Of a DNA stretch of 58,461 bases, positions 23,659-31,947 are shown piece by piece. Source of the DNA: Candidatus Dormiibacterota bacterium. Lineage in GTDB: Bacteria > Chloroflexota > Dormibacteria > Aeolococcales > Aeolococcaceae. Positions within the stretch are counted from its first letter, which is position 1. Each line of letters starts with the position of its first letter. The stretch covers positions 1 to 58,461 of the forward strand of contig DASXNK010000037.1 in assembly GCA_036495095.1 (NCBI GenBank). Direction: 5' to 3'. The position numbers were made by a program, and so were the translations under genes. The notes beneath the pieces are model-generated. The model searched no databases, had not been told where the DNA came from, and was given only the letters and a program-made list of their open reading frames with translations.

Positions 23659-24486
23659 ATGTCGCGTCAGCGCCCTCCGGCAGCACTCGACGAGGTGGTC
23701 GGCCGCCTCCAGCGCCGTCACGGTCACGCGGCGGTGCGGTGGGGAGGCGACCCCGTCACCGCCGCGGCGTGGTCGACGGGCATCCCCGTCCTCGACGGGG
23801 TGCTTCCCCAGGGCCTCCCCTGCGGCCGGATCTCCGTGCTCACCGGCGAGCGGGGGCGGGCGACGGGACGGCTCACCCTCCTCCAGGCCTTCGCCGCCCG
23901 GGCCAGCCGGAGCATGGCGGTGGCCTACGTCGACCTCGCCGGTACCCTCGACCCCGGCTTCCTCGCCGACCTCGGCGCCGACCTCGACGCCTGCTACGTG
24001 GTCCGTCCCCCCGGGGGGGCGCTGGGGCCGGGGCTGGCGATGGCCCGGACCCTGGTCGCCGCCGGGGTGCCCTGGCTGGCGGTCGCCCTGGGGAGCGCCG
24101 CCGGGCGTGAGCGGGGATGGGAGCACGCCCTCTCCGCGCTGGTGGGCGCGGTCCAGGGGCGGGGGGCGGTGGCCTGCGTCTCCGCGCCCTCGCCACCGGC
24201 GGCGCCGCTGGCCCATGCCTCGTCGCTCACCGTCGCCTGTGCGCCGCTGAACTGGCAGCTGGCGCACGGCGACGTCACCGGGCTGCGGGTGCGGCTGACG
24301 GTGGTGAAGTCGAAGCTGGGCGGGGTGGGGGAGGAGGCGGCGCTGCTGCTCCGCTATCCCCGCCCCCACGCCGCCGCCGAGGTGGTGGGGCTGCCCGCGG
24401 TGGTCGAGGAGCTGCCCGTGCAGCCGGCCGCCGCCGCCGCCGCCGCCGCCACTCCGCTCCCCGCCTCGCCCGCGCTCGCGGGCTGA
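23659..24486 (+). CDS. imuA': ImuA'-type RecA-like mutasome protein
   Basis: A 275-residue RecA-fold protein without RecA's usual ATP site. Where RecA has a Walker A GxxxxGK[ST], this protein reads GERGRATGRLT (about 61-71), lacking the lysine. STGIPVLDGVLPQGLPCGRISVL is the typical approach to that loop in the ImuA family, and AYVDLAGTLDPGFLADLGAD and VRLTVVKSKLGG fit the RecA-like core. The C-terminus is an Ala-rich tail including eight consecutive alanines. ImuA' binds ImuB and supports translesion synthesis with DnaE2. It is the first gene behind the LexA box. Its ATG directly follows GAGAGGAG, an unusually tight spacing. Confidence 0.85.
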   Translation: MSRQRPPAALDEVVGRLQRRHGHAAVRWGGDPVTAAAWSTGIPVLDGVLPQGLPCGRISVLTGERGRATGRLTLLQAFAARASRSMAVAYVDLAGTLDPGFLADLGADLDACYVVRPPGGALGPGLAMARTLVAAGVPWLAVALGSAAGRERGWEHALSALVGAVQGRGAVACVSAPSPPAAPLAHASSLTVACAPLNWQLAHGDVTGLRVRLTVVKSKLGGVGEEAALLLRYPRPHAAAEVVGLPAVVEELPVQPAAAAAAAATPLPASPALAG

Positions 24487-24491
24487 TCCCG

Positions 24492-25724
24492 GTGCCCCGC
24501 ATCCTCTGCGCCCACTTCGACCACCTCGGGCTGCTGGCCGCGTGGCAGCGCCACCCCGAGCTGCGCACCGAGGCGGTGATCGTCGGCGGCGCGCCGGTGC
24601 TGCGGCTGCCGGTGCTCGCCGCCTCGCCGGCCGCCCGGGCGGCGGGGGTGCGTCCCGGCCAGCCTCTCCGCCAGGCGCAGCAGCTCTGCCCCCAGGCGGT
24701 GTTCGTCGACCTCGACGTCGTGGCCGCGGCGCGGCTGCGCGAGGCCGCGCTCGGCGAGCTCTGCGCGGTGGTGCCCTCGGTGGAGATGGGCGACGAGCAG
24801 GCCTACGCCGACCTCGGCGGCCACCACGCCCAGCACCCCGGCGAGGCCGCCTGGGCCGCGGCGGCGGCGCGGGCGCTCACCCGGGGGCTGGGGACCGCTC
24901 CCGCGGTGGGGGTCGCGGGCTCGCGCTTCACCGCCTGGATGGCGGCGCGGGTGAGCACCCCACGGCACGTCCGCCGGGTCCGCCCCGGCGAGGAGGCGGC
25001 CTTCCTGGCGCCGCTGCCGATCGGCCTGCTGCCCGTCGACGCCGCCATCCTGGCCCGGCTCGGCACCCTCGGGCTCGACTGCCTGGGCGCCGTCGCCGCG
25101 CTCTCGCCCGCCGACCTCGGCCGCCAGTTCGGTGGCGACGCCGGCCAGGCCATCCACCGCTATGCGCGGGGCGAGGACGAGGCGCCGGTCACCCCCGCCA
25201 CCGCTCCGCGGACGCTGGTGGAGCGGCTGGTCATCGAGGGCGGTGCCGCCGACCGCGAGCTGCTGAGCCGCTGCGCCGAGCGCACCTGCCGCATCCTCGG
25301 CGCCCGGCTGCGCGAGCGCGGCCTGTCGGCGGGGCGGGTCGGCCTCGTCCTCGAGGGCGAGGCGGGGCCGGTGGCGGCGGGCACCCGCGTCCCCCCCGCC
25401 CCGGCCGGCTCCGCCACCGAGCTGTGGGCCACGGTGCTCGGGCTGCTCGGCGCCCTCGAGCCCACCGGACCGGTGGCCGGTCTCCGCATCGAGGTGGACG
25501 AGCTCTCCACCGCCTCGGGGCGCCAGGTCGAGCTCTGGCGCCGCGGCGACGCCGAGCGCGACGCCGTCGCCAGCGCCGTGGCCCGTCTCCAGGACCGCTT
25601 CGGCACCGCCACGGTGGTGCGGCCGCGGCTCACCCTCGACCCCGGCGACGTGCCCGAGCGCCGCTTCACCTGGGAGCCGGCGGCCCCGGTCCCGGTCGTG
25701 GTGGCCGGGCGGTCAGGGAGATGA
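24492..25724 (+). CDS. imuB: ImuB, Y-family DNA polymerase-like mutasome adaptor
   Basis: A 410-residue Y-family polymerase homologue, which in known mutasomes is catalytically inactive and links DnaE2 to the sliding clamp. The N-terminus RILCAHFDHLGLLAAW aligns with the palm start (HVDMDxFFA) but keeps only the first Asp. The later motif GDEQAYADL appears to put Glu-Gln where active enzymes have Asp-Glu. The thumb and little-finger regions follow (LGLDCLGAVAALSPADLGRQFG). GTG 24492 lies 3 bases past the imuA' stop. It overlaps the next small gene as ATGA. No clear beta-clamp motif was picked out by eye near the C-terminus. Confidence 0.9.
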   Translation: MPRILCAHFDHLGLLAAWQRHPELRTEAVIVGGAPVLRLPVLAASPAARAAGVRPGQPLRQAQQLCPQAVFVDLDVVAAARLREAALGELCAVVPSVEMGDEQAYADLGGHHAQHPGEAAWAAAAARALTRGLGTAPAVGVAGSRFTAWMAARVSTPRHVRRVRPGEEAAFLAPLPIGLLPVDAAILARLGTLGLDCLGAVAALSPADLGRQFGGDAGQAIHRYARGEDEAPVTPATAPRTLVERLVIEGGAADRELLSRCAERTCRILGARLRERGLSAGRVGLVLEGEAGPVAAGTRVPPAPAGSATELWATVLGLLGALEPTGPVAGLRIEVDELSTASGRQVELWRRGDAERDAVASAVARLQDRFGTATVVRPRLTLDPGDVPERRFTWEPAAPVPVVVAGRSGR

Positions 25725-25975
25725 CCGAGCTGCTCGACGCGGGGGAGGGGGAGCAGGTGCGCGTCGCCGCCGACGGCAGCCCCACCGCGGTGCGCACCGG
25801 CGGGGGGTGGCGGGCGGTCACCGGAACCGTCAACCGCTGGGTCGTGGAGACCGACTGGTGGCGGGTGCCGGTGCGCCGCGAGTACCGCCGCTGCCTGGTG
25901 GCCGGGGGCGACTGCCTGGAGCTGTGCCGTGAGCTCGACACCCTCCGCTGGACGGTGGTGCGTCGCTATGACTGA
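25721..25975 (+). CDS. DUF6504-like small protein of the mutasome operon
   Basis: An 84-residue protein whose ATG overlaps the imuB stop as ATGA, so it is translationally coupled to it. WRAVTGTVNRWVVETDWWRVPVRREYRR, followed by a C-terminal strand (LDTLRWTVVRRYD), resembles the DUF6504 proteins found next to imuB/dnaE2 genes in Actinobacteria, where a Trp-rich strand pattern is typical. No enzymatic motif is present. By position it should be a co-regulated accessory factor of the mutasome; its role is not known. Confidence 0.75.
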   Translation: MTELLDAGEGEQVRVAADGSPTAVRTGGGWRAVTGTVNRWVVETDWWRVPVRREYRRCLVAGGDCLELCRELDTLRWTVVRRYD

Positions 25976-26223
25976 GCCTGACACCGTGCCCCGGGCCGCC
26001 GGAGTGCCCCGCCGGGGAGGGGCCGGCGAGGTTCGGCGGCCGGGACACGGCCGGTCGCGTGCTGGCGGGAGTGCTCGTGGAGCGGCGGTCCAGCCCCTCG
26101 GGCCGACGGCGGACGGGATGGGGGGTGCAGGGGAAGGGGGTGTGGATGGGGGTGTCCGGCCGGGGCCTCACTCCGCCTCCTCCTCGCTGCGCTCTGTTCG
26201 ACAGCAAAACGACTGGTACGGAG

Positions 26224-26229
26224 TATACA
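26224..26229 (+). promoter_or_regulatory. Candidate -10 of dnaE2 (possibly leaderless)
   Basis: TATACA at 26224-26229 ends 7 bases before GTG 26237, so transcripts could begin at or next to the start codon. The 25976-26236 gap is otherwise without a convincing gene, and I found no full LexA box in it, so dnaE2 has its own promoter or is read from the upstream operon. Confidence 0.4.
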
Positions 26230-26242
26230 CGGAAAAGTGGTG

Positions 26243-29200
26243 ATGTCAACCGGCTTCGCCGAGCTCGCCGCCCGCTCCCACTACTCCTTCCTCGACGGCT
26301 CCTCGTCGCCCCGCGAGCTGGTCGCCGCCGCTGCCGCCGCCGGGCTCGGGGCGCTCGGGATCTGCGACCGCAACGGCCTCTACGGCGCGGTCGCCCTCGT
26401 CCACGCCGCCCGCGCGGCCGGCATCCACCCCGTGATCGGGGTCGAGCTCGACCTCGCCGGCGGCAGCCGGCTGCGCCTCATCGCCCGCAGCTCGCGGGGC
26501 TACCGCCAGCTCTGCCGGGCGGTGAGCGCCGCCCAGCTCGCCGGCGAGAAGGGCCAGCCCCGGCTGCGCATCGCCGGTCTCGCGAACCCCGAGCCCGGGC
26601 CCGCCCCCGCTCCCCGGCAGCCGCCGCCCCCGGAGCGCCCGGCGGCGCTGCGCACCACCGCCGGGCCCTTCCCCGAGGGCTGGCCGTCGCTGCCCTCCAC
26701 CCGCCGTCCCGCCACCGGTCCGCCCGCGGTGCTCGACCCCGCGGAGCTCGACGGCTGCACCGTGCTCGCCGGGGGCCCGGAGTCGGAGATCACCGCCGCC
26801 CTGCTCCGCGGCGACCGCCGCGGAGCAGGGCACGCCGCCGACCGGCTGCGCGAGGCCTTCGGTCGCGACCGCGTGGTGCTGCTGCTCACCCACCACCTCC
26901 ATCCCGCCGACGGCTGGCTGGTGGCGGAGACGGCGGCGCTGGCACGGCGCTGCGGGCTGGCGGCGGTGGTCTCGAACACCCCCGTCCACGCCGCCGCGGC
27001 GGACAAGCCGCTGCTCGACCTGCTCACCGCCATCCGCCATCGCACCACCCTCGACCGCGCCGCCGCCCACGGCCTGCTGCTGCCCAACGCCGAGCATCGG
27101 GTCAAGTCCGAGGTGGAGATGCGCGCCCTGCTCGGCGAGCATCCCGAGGCCTTCGACCATGCCGCCCATGTCGCCGCGCAGTGCAGCGTCGCGCTCGACT
27201 TCAGCGACGTGCGCTTCCCCGGCTTCGCGGTGCCCGAGGGCGAGACCCCACTCTCGGCGCTGCGCCGGCTCTGCGAGGAGGCGCTCCCCGGCCGCTACCG
27301 CCCCGTGACCGAGCCGGTGCGGGCGCGGCTGCGGCGTGAGCTCGGGGTGATCGAGACCACCGGGCTCGCCGAGTTCTTCCTCATCACCTGGGACATCATG
27401 CGGTTCGCCCGCGAGCGCGGCATCCCCGGACAGGGGCGGGGGAGCGCCGCCGACAGCATCGTCGCCTACCTGCTGGGCATCACCCGGGTCGACCCGGTGG
27501 AGCACGACCTGCTCTTCGAGCGCTTCCTCCACGAGGACCACCAGGGCACGCCCGACATCGACATCGACTTCTCCACCGAGCACCGCGAGGAGGTGATCCA
27601 GTACGTCTACGACCGCTACGGCGCCGAGCGCACCGGCATGGTCGCCAACATCGTCACCTTCCGGCCGCGGATGGCGGTGCGCCAGGTGGGGGCGGCGCTC
27701 GACGTCCCCGAGCCGGTGATCGACCGCCTCGCCAAGTCGGTGGGCGCCTGGCACATGGGCAGCGTCGGCGACGTCGTCGCCGCCGCCGGCCTCGACCCCG
27801 GGGAGATCACCGAATCGCTGCCCTGGACGCACTTCCTCGACCTGCTGCAGCGCATCGAGGGGTGCCCCCGGCACCTCGGCATCCACGTCGGCGGCATGCT
27901 CGTCACCGGGGCGCCGCTGATCGACGTCGCCCCGGTGGAGCGGGCCACCATGCCCGGGCGGGTGGTGGTGCAGTTCAACAAGGACGACGTCGAGGACCTC
28001 GGCCTCATCAAGATGGACCTGCTCGGGCTGCGTACCCTGAGCGCCATCAAGGAGTGTCTCGACCATGTCGAGGCCGTCACCGGCGAGCGCCCCGACCTCG
28101 ACGCGCTGCCCCTCGACGACCCGCGCGTCTACGACGTGATCTGCGCCGCCGACACCATCGGCCTCTTCCAGATCGAGTCGCGCGCCCAGCAGCAGTCGCT
28201 CCACCAGTCCCAGCCGCGGGTGTTCAACGACCTCATCGTGCAGGTGGCGATCATCCGGCCCGGCCCCATCCAGGGCAACGCCGTCAACCCCTACCTGCGC
28301 CGCCGCCAGGGACTGGAGCCGGTCACCTACCTGGATCCGTCGTTGGAGCCGATCCTGGCCGAAACCCACGGGGTGGTGCTCTACCAGGAGCAGATCCTGC
28401 GGATCGTCATGGAGGTGGCCGGCTACAGCGCCGGCGAGGCCGACCGCTTCCGCCGGGCGATGAACCGCCACCGCTCGCGGGTGGAGATGGCCGAGCTCCA
28501 CGACGAGTTCATCACCCGCTGCGTGGCCCGGGGTATCCCTGCCGAGGTCACCGGGGAGATCTTCAAGGCGGTGGCGGGATTCGCCGTCTACGGCTTCTGC
28601 AAGAGCCACGCCGCCGCCTTCGCGCGCACCGCCTACGAGACCGGCTGGCTGCGCCTCCACCATCCCGCCGCCTGGCTCTGCTCGCTGCTCAACGCCCAGC
28701 CGATGGGCTTCTACCACCCCTCGGTGCTGGTCGAGGACGGCAAGCGGCATGGCACCTGCACCCTGCCCGTCGACGTGGGCCGCAGCCGGGCGCGCTGCAC
28801 CCTGGAGTGGGTCGGGGAGGGCGCCCCGCCGGCCGGCGCGGTGGCCGCCGGGCTGGCGCCGGGATGGCGCGTGGAGGAGGGTGCGGTGCGCCGCGACCCG
28901 GCGTCGCGACCGCCCACCGCCGGTGAGCGCGCCGCCGTGGCCAGCCGCCGCCGGCCCCGCAGCGGTGGCGGCGGGCTGTCGGACTGGGCGGTGCGGCTCG
29001 GCTTCGCCTACGTCCGCGCCCTCGGTCCCGAGGCGCGGGCCCGCTGCGAGGAGGCCGCGGTGGCCGGCGCCGGCTCGGTGGCGGAGTTCTGGCGGCGCAC
29101 CGGCCTGCCCCGCCCGGCGATGGAGAACCTGGTCATGGTCGGCGCCTTCGACGGGGTCATGCCCGGCCGGCCGCGGCGTGCCCTGCTCTGGGAGCTGCGC

Positions 29201-29911
29201 GCCGCCGAGGACGGGGTCTCGCGGCGGCCGCGGTCGGCGGCCGCCCCAGGCCCCGGTCCCATCGCCATCACCGGTCCTCCACGGGGTCGCGGCGCGATCG
29301 CCGGGCAGCGACCCGGCGACGCCGTGCGCACCGCGCCGCCCGAGCCGCCGCCGCCGCCGCTGCTGATCGCTCCCGCCACCGCACCGCCGCTGCCGCCGAT
29401 GGACGAGCGCGAGAGCACCGCCGCGCAGTACCGCATCAGCGAGCTGAGCACCGGCCCGCACCTGGTGGCCCACCTGCGCGAGCCGCTGCGCGCCCTCGGC
29501 TGCACCCCGCTCGGCGAGGTCGCCGGGCTCGCCGACGGCACCCGGCTGCGGGTCGGCGGCCTGGTGATCGCCCGCCAGGCGCCGATGACCGCGAAGGGGT
29601 TCCGCTTCTTCACCCTGGCCGACGAGGGCGGCCACCTCGACCTCATCCTCCGGCCGCCGGTGGTGCGGCGCACCCGCAGCGTCGCCAACTTCCATCCCCT
29701 GCTGCTGGTCGACGGGCGGCTGCAGTCGCAGTCGGGCCGGCTCAACCTGATCGTCGAGCAGGTCCGCGCCCTCGACTCCGAGGGACGGCTCATCGATGGC
29801 CGCGTCGCCGCCCTCGGCGGTGGCGCCCACCCCGCCGCACCGCGGTCCCAGCACGGCCACACCCGTCCCGTCGCCGGCTGGGAGGCTCCCCCCGCCCACG
29901 ACTTCCACTAG
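26243..29911 (+). CDS. dnaE2: Error-prone DNA polymerase III alpha subunit DnaE2 (ImuC)
   Basis: A 1222-residue replicative-fold polymerase that performs mutagenic bypass with ImuA' and ImuB. The PHP domain starts at once (ELAARSHYSFLDGSSSPRELV, ICDRNGLYGAV). The catalytic acidic motif is PDIDIDFS (about residue 440), preceded by GQGRGSAADSIVAYLLGITRVDP. Conserved FQIESRAQQQ, AIIRPGPIQGNAVNPY and YGFCKSHAAAFA follow. A C-terminal OB domain (LRVGGLVIARQAPMTAKGFRFFTLADEGG) is present. It is longer than the usual 1050-1100 residues because of Pro/Arg-rich inserts at about 110-150 and 985-1060. GTG codons at 26237 and 26240 are alternative starts. Confidence 0.96.
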   Translation: MSTGFAELAARSHYSFLDGSSSPRELVAAAAAAGLGALGICDRNGLYGAVALVHAARAAGIHPVIGVELDLAGGSRLRLIARSSRGYRQLCRAVSAAQLAGEKGQPRLRIAGLANPEPGPAPAPRQPPPPERPAALRTTAGPFPEGWPSLPSTRRPATGPPAVLDPAELDGCTVLAGGPESEITAALLRGDRRGAGHAADRLREAFGRDRVVLLLTHHLHPADGWLVAETAALARRCGLAAVVSNTPVHAAAADKPLLDLLTAIRHRTTLDRAAAHGLLLPNAEHRVKSEVEMRALLGEHPEAFDHAAHVAAQCSVALDFSDVRFPGFAVPEGETPLSALRRLCEEALPGRYRPVTEPVRARLRRELGVIETTGLAEFFLITWDIMRFARERGIPGQGRGSAADSIVAYLLGITRVDPVEHDLLFERFLHEDHQGTPDIDIDFSTEHREEVIQYVYDRYGAERTGMVANIVTFRPRMAVRQVGAALDVPEPVIDRLAKSVGAWHMGSVGDVVAAAGLDPGEITESLPWTHFLDLLQRIEGCPRHLGIHVGGMLVTGAPLIDVAPVERATMPGRVVVQFNKDDVEDLGLIKMDLLGLRTLSAIKECLDHVEAVTGERPDLDALPLDDPRVYDVICAADTIGLFQIESRAQQQSLHQSQPRVFNDLIVQVAIIRPGPIQGNAVNPYLRRRQGLEPVTYLDPSLEPILAETHGVVLYQEQILRIVMEVAGYSAGEADRFRRAMNRHRSRVEMAELHDEFITRCVARGIPAEVTGEIFKAVAGFAVYGFCKSHAAAFARTAYETGWLRLHHPAAWLCSLLNAQPMGFYHPSVLVEDGKRHGTCTLPVDVGRSRARCTLEWVGEGAPPAGAVAAGLAPGWRVEEGAVRRDPASRPPTAGERAAVASRRRPRSGGGGLSDWAVRLGFAYVRALGPEARARCEEAAVAGAGSVAEFWRRTGLPRPAMENLVMVGAFDGVMPGRPRRALLWELRAAEDGVSRRPRSAAAPGPGPIAITGPPRGRGAIAGQRPGDAVRTAPPEPPPPPLLIAPATAPPLPPMDERESTAAQYRISELSTGPHLVAHLREPLRALGCTPLGEVAGLADGTRLRVGGLVIARQAPMTAKGFRFFTLADEGGHLDLILRPPVVRRTRSVANFHPLLLVDGRLQSQSGRLNLIVEQVRALDSEGRLIDGRVAALGGGAHPAAPRSQHGHTRPVAGWEAPPAHDFH

Positions 29912-29962
29912 CCGGAGGTTCGGGTCGGTCGTCAGGGAAGCGCTGGGCGCCGACCCTGAGCT

Positions 29963-31042
29963 CTACCGCGCTGGGCGGCCGGCGTGGGGGAGGTAGGAGC
30001 GGTCGCCGATCCATGGGGCGGGGGGCACGGCGAGCAGCCGCGCCAGCCGGATCAGCGGCGAGGCGTACACGCTGCGGTGGCGGATGAACTCCTCCCACGG
30101 AGCGTCGCCGTCGCGCACCCGGTAGCCCACCGCGCGCAGCCGGCGGCGGGCCTCGTCGTAGTCCTCGCGCTCCAGCCAGGGGAGGCCATCGCCGTGGTCG
30201 TTGCGGCGGTAGGCCATGTCCTCGACGAGGTGGCCGCCGACCTTCACCATCAGGTGCGCCGGACCGATCGGGCAGTCCTCGAGGGTGGTGAGCACCAGCA
30301 CCGCCGCGTCCATCACCGCGCCGAATGAGTTGATCCAGGCCTCGTTGTCGTGGCTGGAGCGGAAGTAGAGGAGCACCGGGTAGGCGAGGTGGCTCTCGAG
30401 CACGTCGGCGCTCCACACCCGCCACTCGACGAGGGTCCTCTCCAGCTCCTGGGGCATGCGGTACTGGGCACACGCCTCGAGGATCTGCGCCCCCGATGGC
30501 GGGGCGCCGGCGAGGGCATCGAGGCTGACCACCGCGGTCTCGCGTCGCTGGAAGGAGGTGAACAGCGAGAAGAGGAAGCTGATCACCACCGCGATCAGGC
30601 CCAGGCCGAAGGCGGCCTCGAGGGCCACCAGGGTGCGGACCACCCCGCCGGTGGGCTCGATGTCGGTGACGCCCAGGGAGAGCAGCGACGCGGTGGAGAA
30701 GTAGAGGCTGATGCCGAGGTCCTGGGGCGGCGGCCTGAACTGGTGGGCGAGGCCGTTGAACACGAGCGCGAAGCCCACCACGAGGACGCACATCCGCACC
30801 CCCAGGAGCACCAGCACGGCGAGCGGCGCGTACACCGCCAGGACCGCCTCGCGGCGGTTCGACTGGGAGAACCGGGTGCCCAGCCACCGCCACACCGTCC
30901 ACATCCCGCGCAGCAGGGCGAGGCTCGGACTGAGGCGCCCCACCGACGGCCGGGGGAGGACGACGGCGTCGAAGAGGTCGTAGAGGGTGAGGACGGTGAT
31001 CAGCGCGCCACCCACCACCTGGATGATGTCGGTCCAGCTCAC
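29963..31042 (-). CDS. Ion-channel-like membrane protein with altered pore motif
   Basis: A 359-residue membrane protein with a TM at about 5-27, a second pair at about 68-98, a pore-like loop at 113-130 and a TM at about 135-157, then a long soluble C-terminal domain. The loop YFSTASLLSLGVTDIEPT has the form of a two-TM potassium-channel pore, but the filter TVGYGD is replaced by SLGVTD. The cytoplasmic part (RRLRAVGYRVRDGDAPWEEF) has no domain I know. GTG 31042 (MSWTDIIQVV) is taken as the start because the longer open frame is Arg/Pro-rich. It is divergent from the transporter operon. Whether it conducts K+ is doubtful; another ion or a non-channel role is possible. Confidence 0.72.
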   Translation of the reverse strand: MSWTDIIQVVGGALITVLTLYDLFDAVVLPRPSVGRLSPSLALLRGMWTVWRWLGTRFSQSNRREAVLAVYAPLAVLVLLGVRMCVLVVGFALVFNGLAHQFRPPPQDLGISLYFSTASLLSLGVTDIEPTGGVVRTLVALEAAFGLGLIAVVISFLFSLFTSFQRRETAVVSLDALAGAPPSGAQILEACAQYRMPQELERTLVEWRVWSADVLESHLAYPVLLYFRSSHDNEAWINSFGAVMDAAVLVLTTLEDCPIGPAHLMVKVGGHLVEDMAYRRNDHGDGLPWLEREDYDEARRRLRAVGYRVRDGDAPWEEFIRHRSVYASPLIRLARLLAVPPAPWIGDRSYLPHAGRPAR

Positions 31043-31110
31043 GGTCGGATGCTCGCACGACGCACCGCTCCTGCACCGGCCGGGACGGCGGGGCGGCATG
31101 CTTCCGGCCC

Positions 31111-31947
31111 GTGAGTGCTGGCGTGGTTCTGCAGCTGGTCCTCGACTCGCTGGCGGCGGCGGCGGTGTACGCCACCCTCGGGCTCGCCGTGTACGCCGCT
31201 CACGCGGGGTCGGGGGTGCTCCACCTCGCGGCCGGCGACGTCGCCATGGTGGGGGCGGTGGCCGGCGCCGCGCTCGCCGGCCGGGGGGCGCCGGTGGCGG
31301 TGGCGGTGCTCCTCGCGCTCGTCCTCGGCGCCCTCGCCAGCGCGGCCCTGGAACGCGGGGTGGTGGCGCGCATCCCGGGCCGGCCGCTGCTCGCCGCCGC
31401 CGGGCTGGTGGCGGCCGGGGCGCTGCTGCGCCAGGGGATGGCCGCGCTCTTCCCCCGCGCCGCCTACCCCTTCCCGGCGCCGTCGCAGGTGTGGCGGCTG
31501 GGGGACGGGGTGCTGCGCGCCTCCGACCTGACCGCCATCGCGGTGGTCGCAATCGTCGCCGCCGGGGCCGCCGCGGTGATCCGGCGCACCCGGTTCGGGG
31601 CCGCGCTGCGGGTGACCGCCGCCGCGCCGGCGGCCGCCGAGGACCTCGGCGTCGACACCTCCCGGCTGCGCCTCGCCGCCTTCGCCGCCGCCGGCGCGCT
31701 CGCCGCCCTGGGGGCGGTGGTGGCGTCGGCGCGGGTCGCCCCCGCCCCCGCGGCAGGGGTGCCGCTGGCGCTGCGGGCGGTGGCGGCGGCCGCCGCCGGG
31801 GGCCTGTCGTCGCCGCTCTCGGTGGGCGCCGGGGCGCTGCTCATCGGCGGCGTCGAGGTGGTCGCCGGCTACGCCCTCGGCGGCGCCGGCGAGCCGGTCA
31901 CCGACGCGGTCGCGGTGCTGGTGGTGGCGCTGCGGTGGCGCCGGTGA
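31111..31947 (+). CDS. LivH-type ABC transporter permease
   Basis: A 278-residue inner-membrane permease of the branched-chain amino acid family, with about eight hydrophobic helices. The N-terminal phrase LQLVLDSLAAAAVYATLGLAVYAAHAGSGVLHLAAGDVAMVGAV is the typical LivH start. RFGAALRVTAAAPAAAEDLGVDTSRLRLAAFAAAGALAALG is the conserved EAA-like loop that contacts the ATPase. GLSSPLSVGAGALLIGGVEV completes the family pattern. GTG 31111 has no clear Shine-Dalgarno sequence. Its stop overlaps the next gene as GTGA. Substrates of this family range from Leu/Ile/Val to urea and amides, so specificity is open. Confidence 0.87.
   Translation: MSAGVVLQLVLDSLAAAAVYATLGLAVYAAHAGSGVLHLAAGDVAMVGAVAGAALAGRGAPVAVAVLLALVLGALASAALERGVVARIPGRPLLAAAGLVAAGALLRQGMAALFPRAAYPFPAPSQVWRLGDGVLRASDLTAIAVVAIVAAGAAAVIRRTRFGAALRVTAAAPAAAEDLGVDTSRLRLAAFAAAGALAALGAVVASARVAPAPAAGVPLALRAVAAAAAGGLSSPLSVGAGALLIGGVEVVAGYALGGAGEPVTDAVAVLVVALRWRR

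Noticed and set aside
26100-26236. A LexA box before dnaE2
   Set aside because: GTTCG occurs at 26197 but the matching CGAAC half-site is absent at the correct distance.
26246-29908. A 1220-codon open frame on the minus strand opposite dnaE2
   Set aside because: Same reason: low-complexity composition, no motifs, and dnaE2 is certain on the plus strand.
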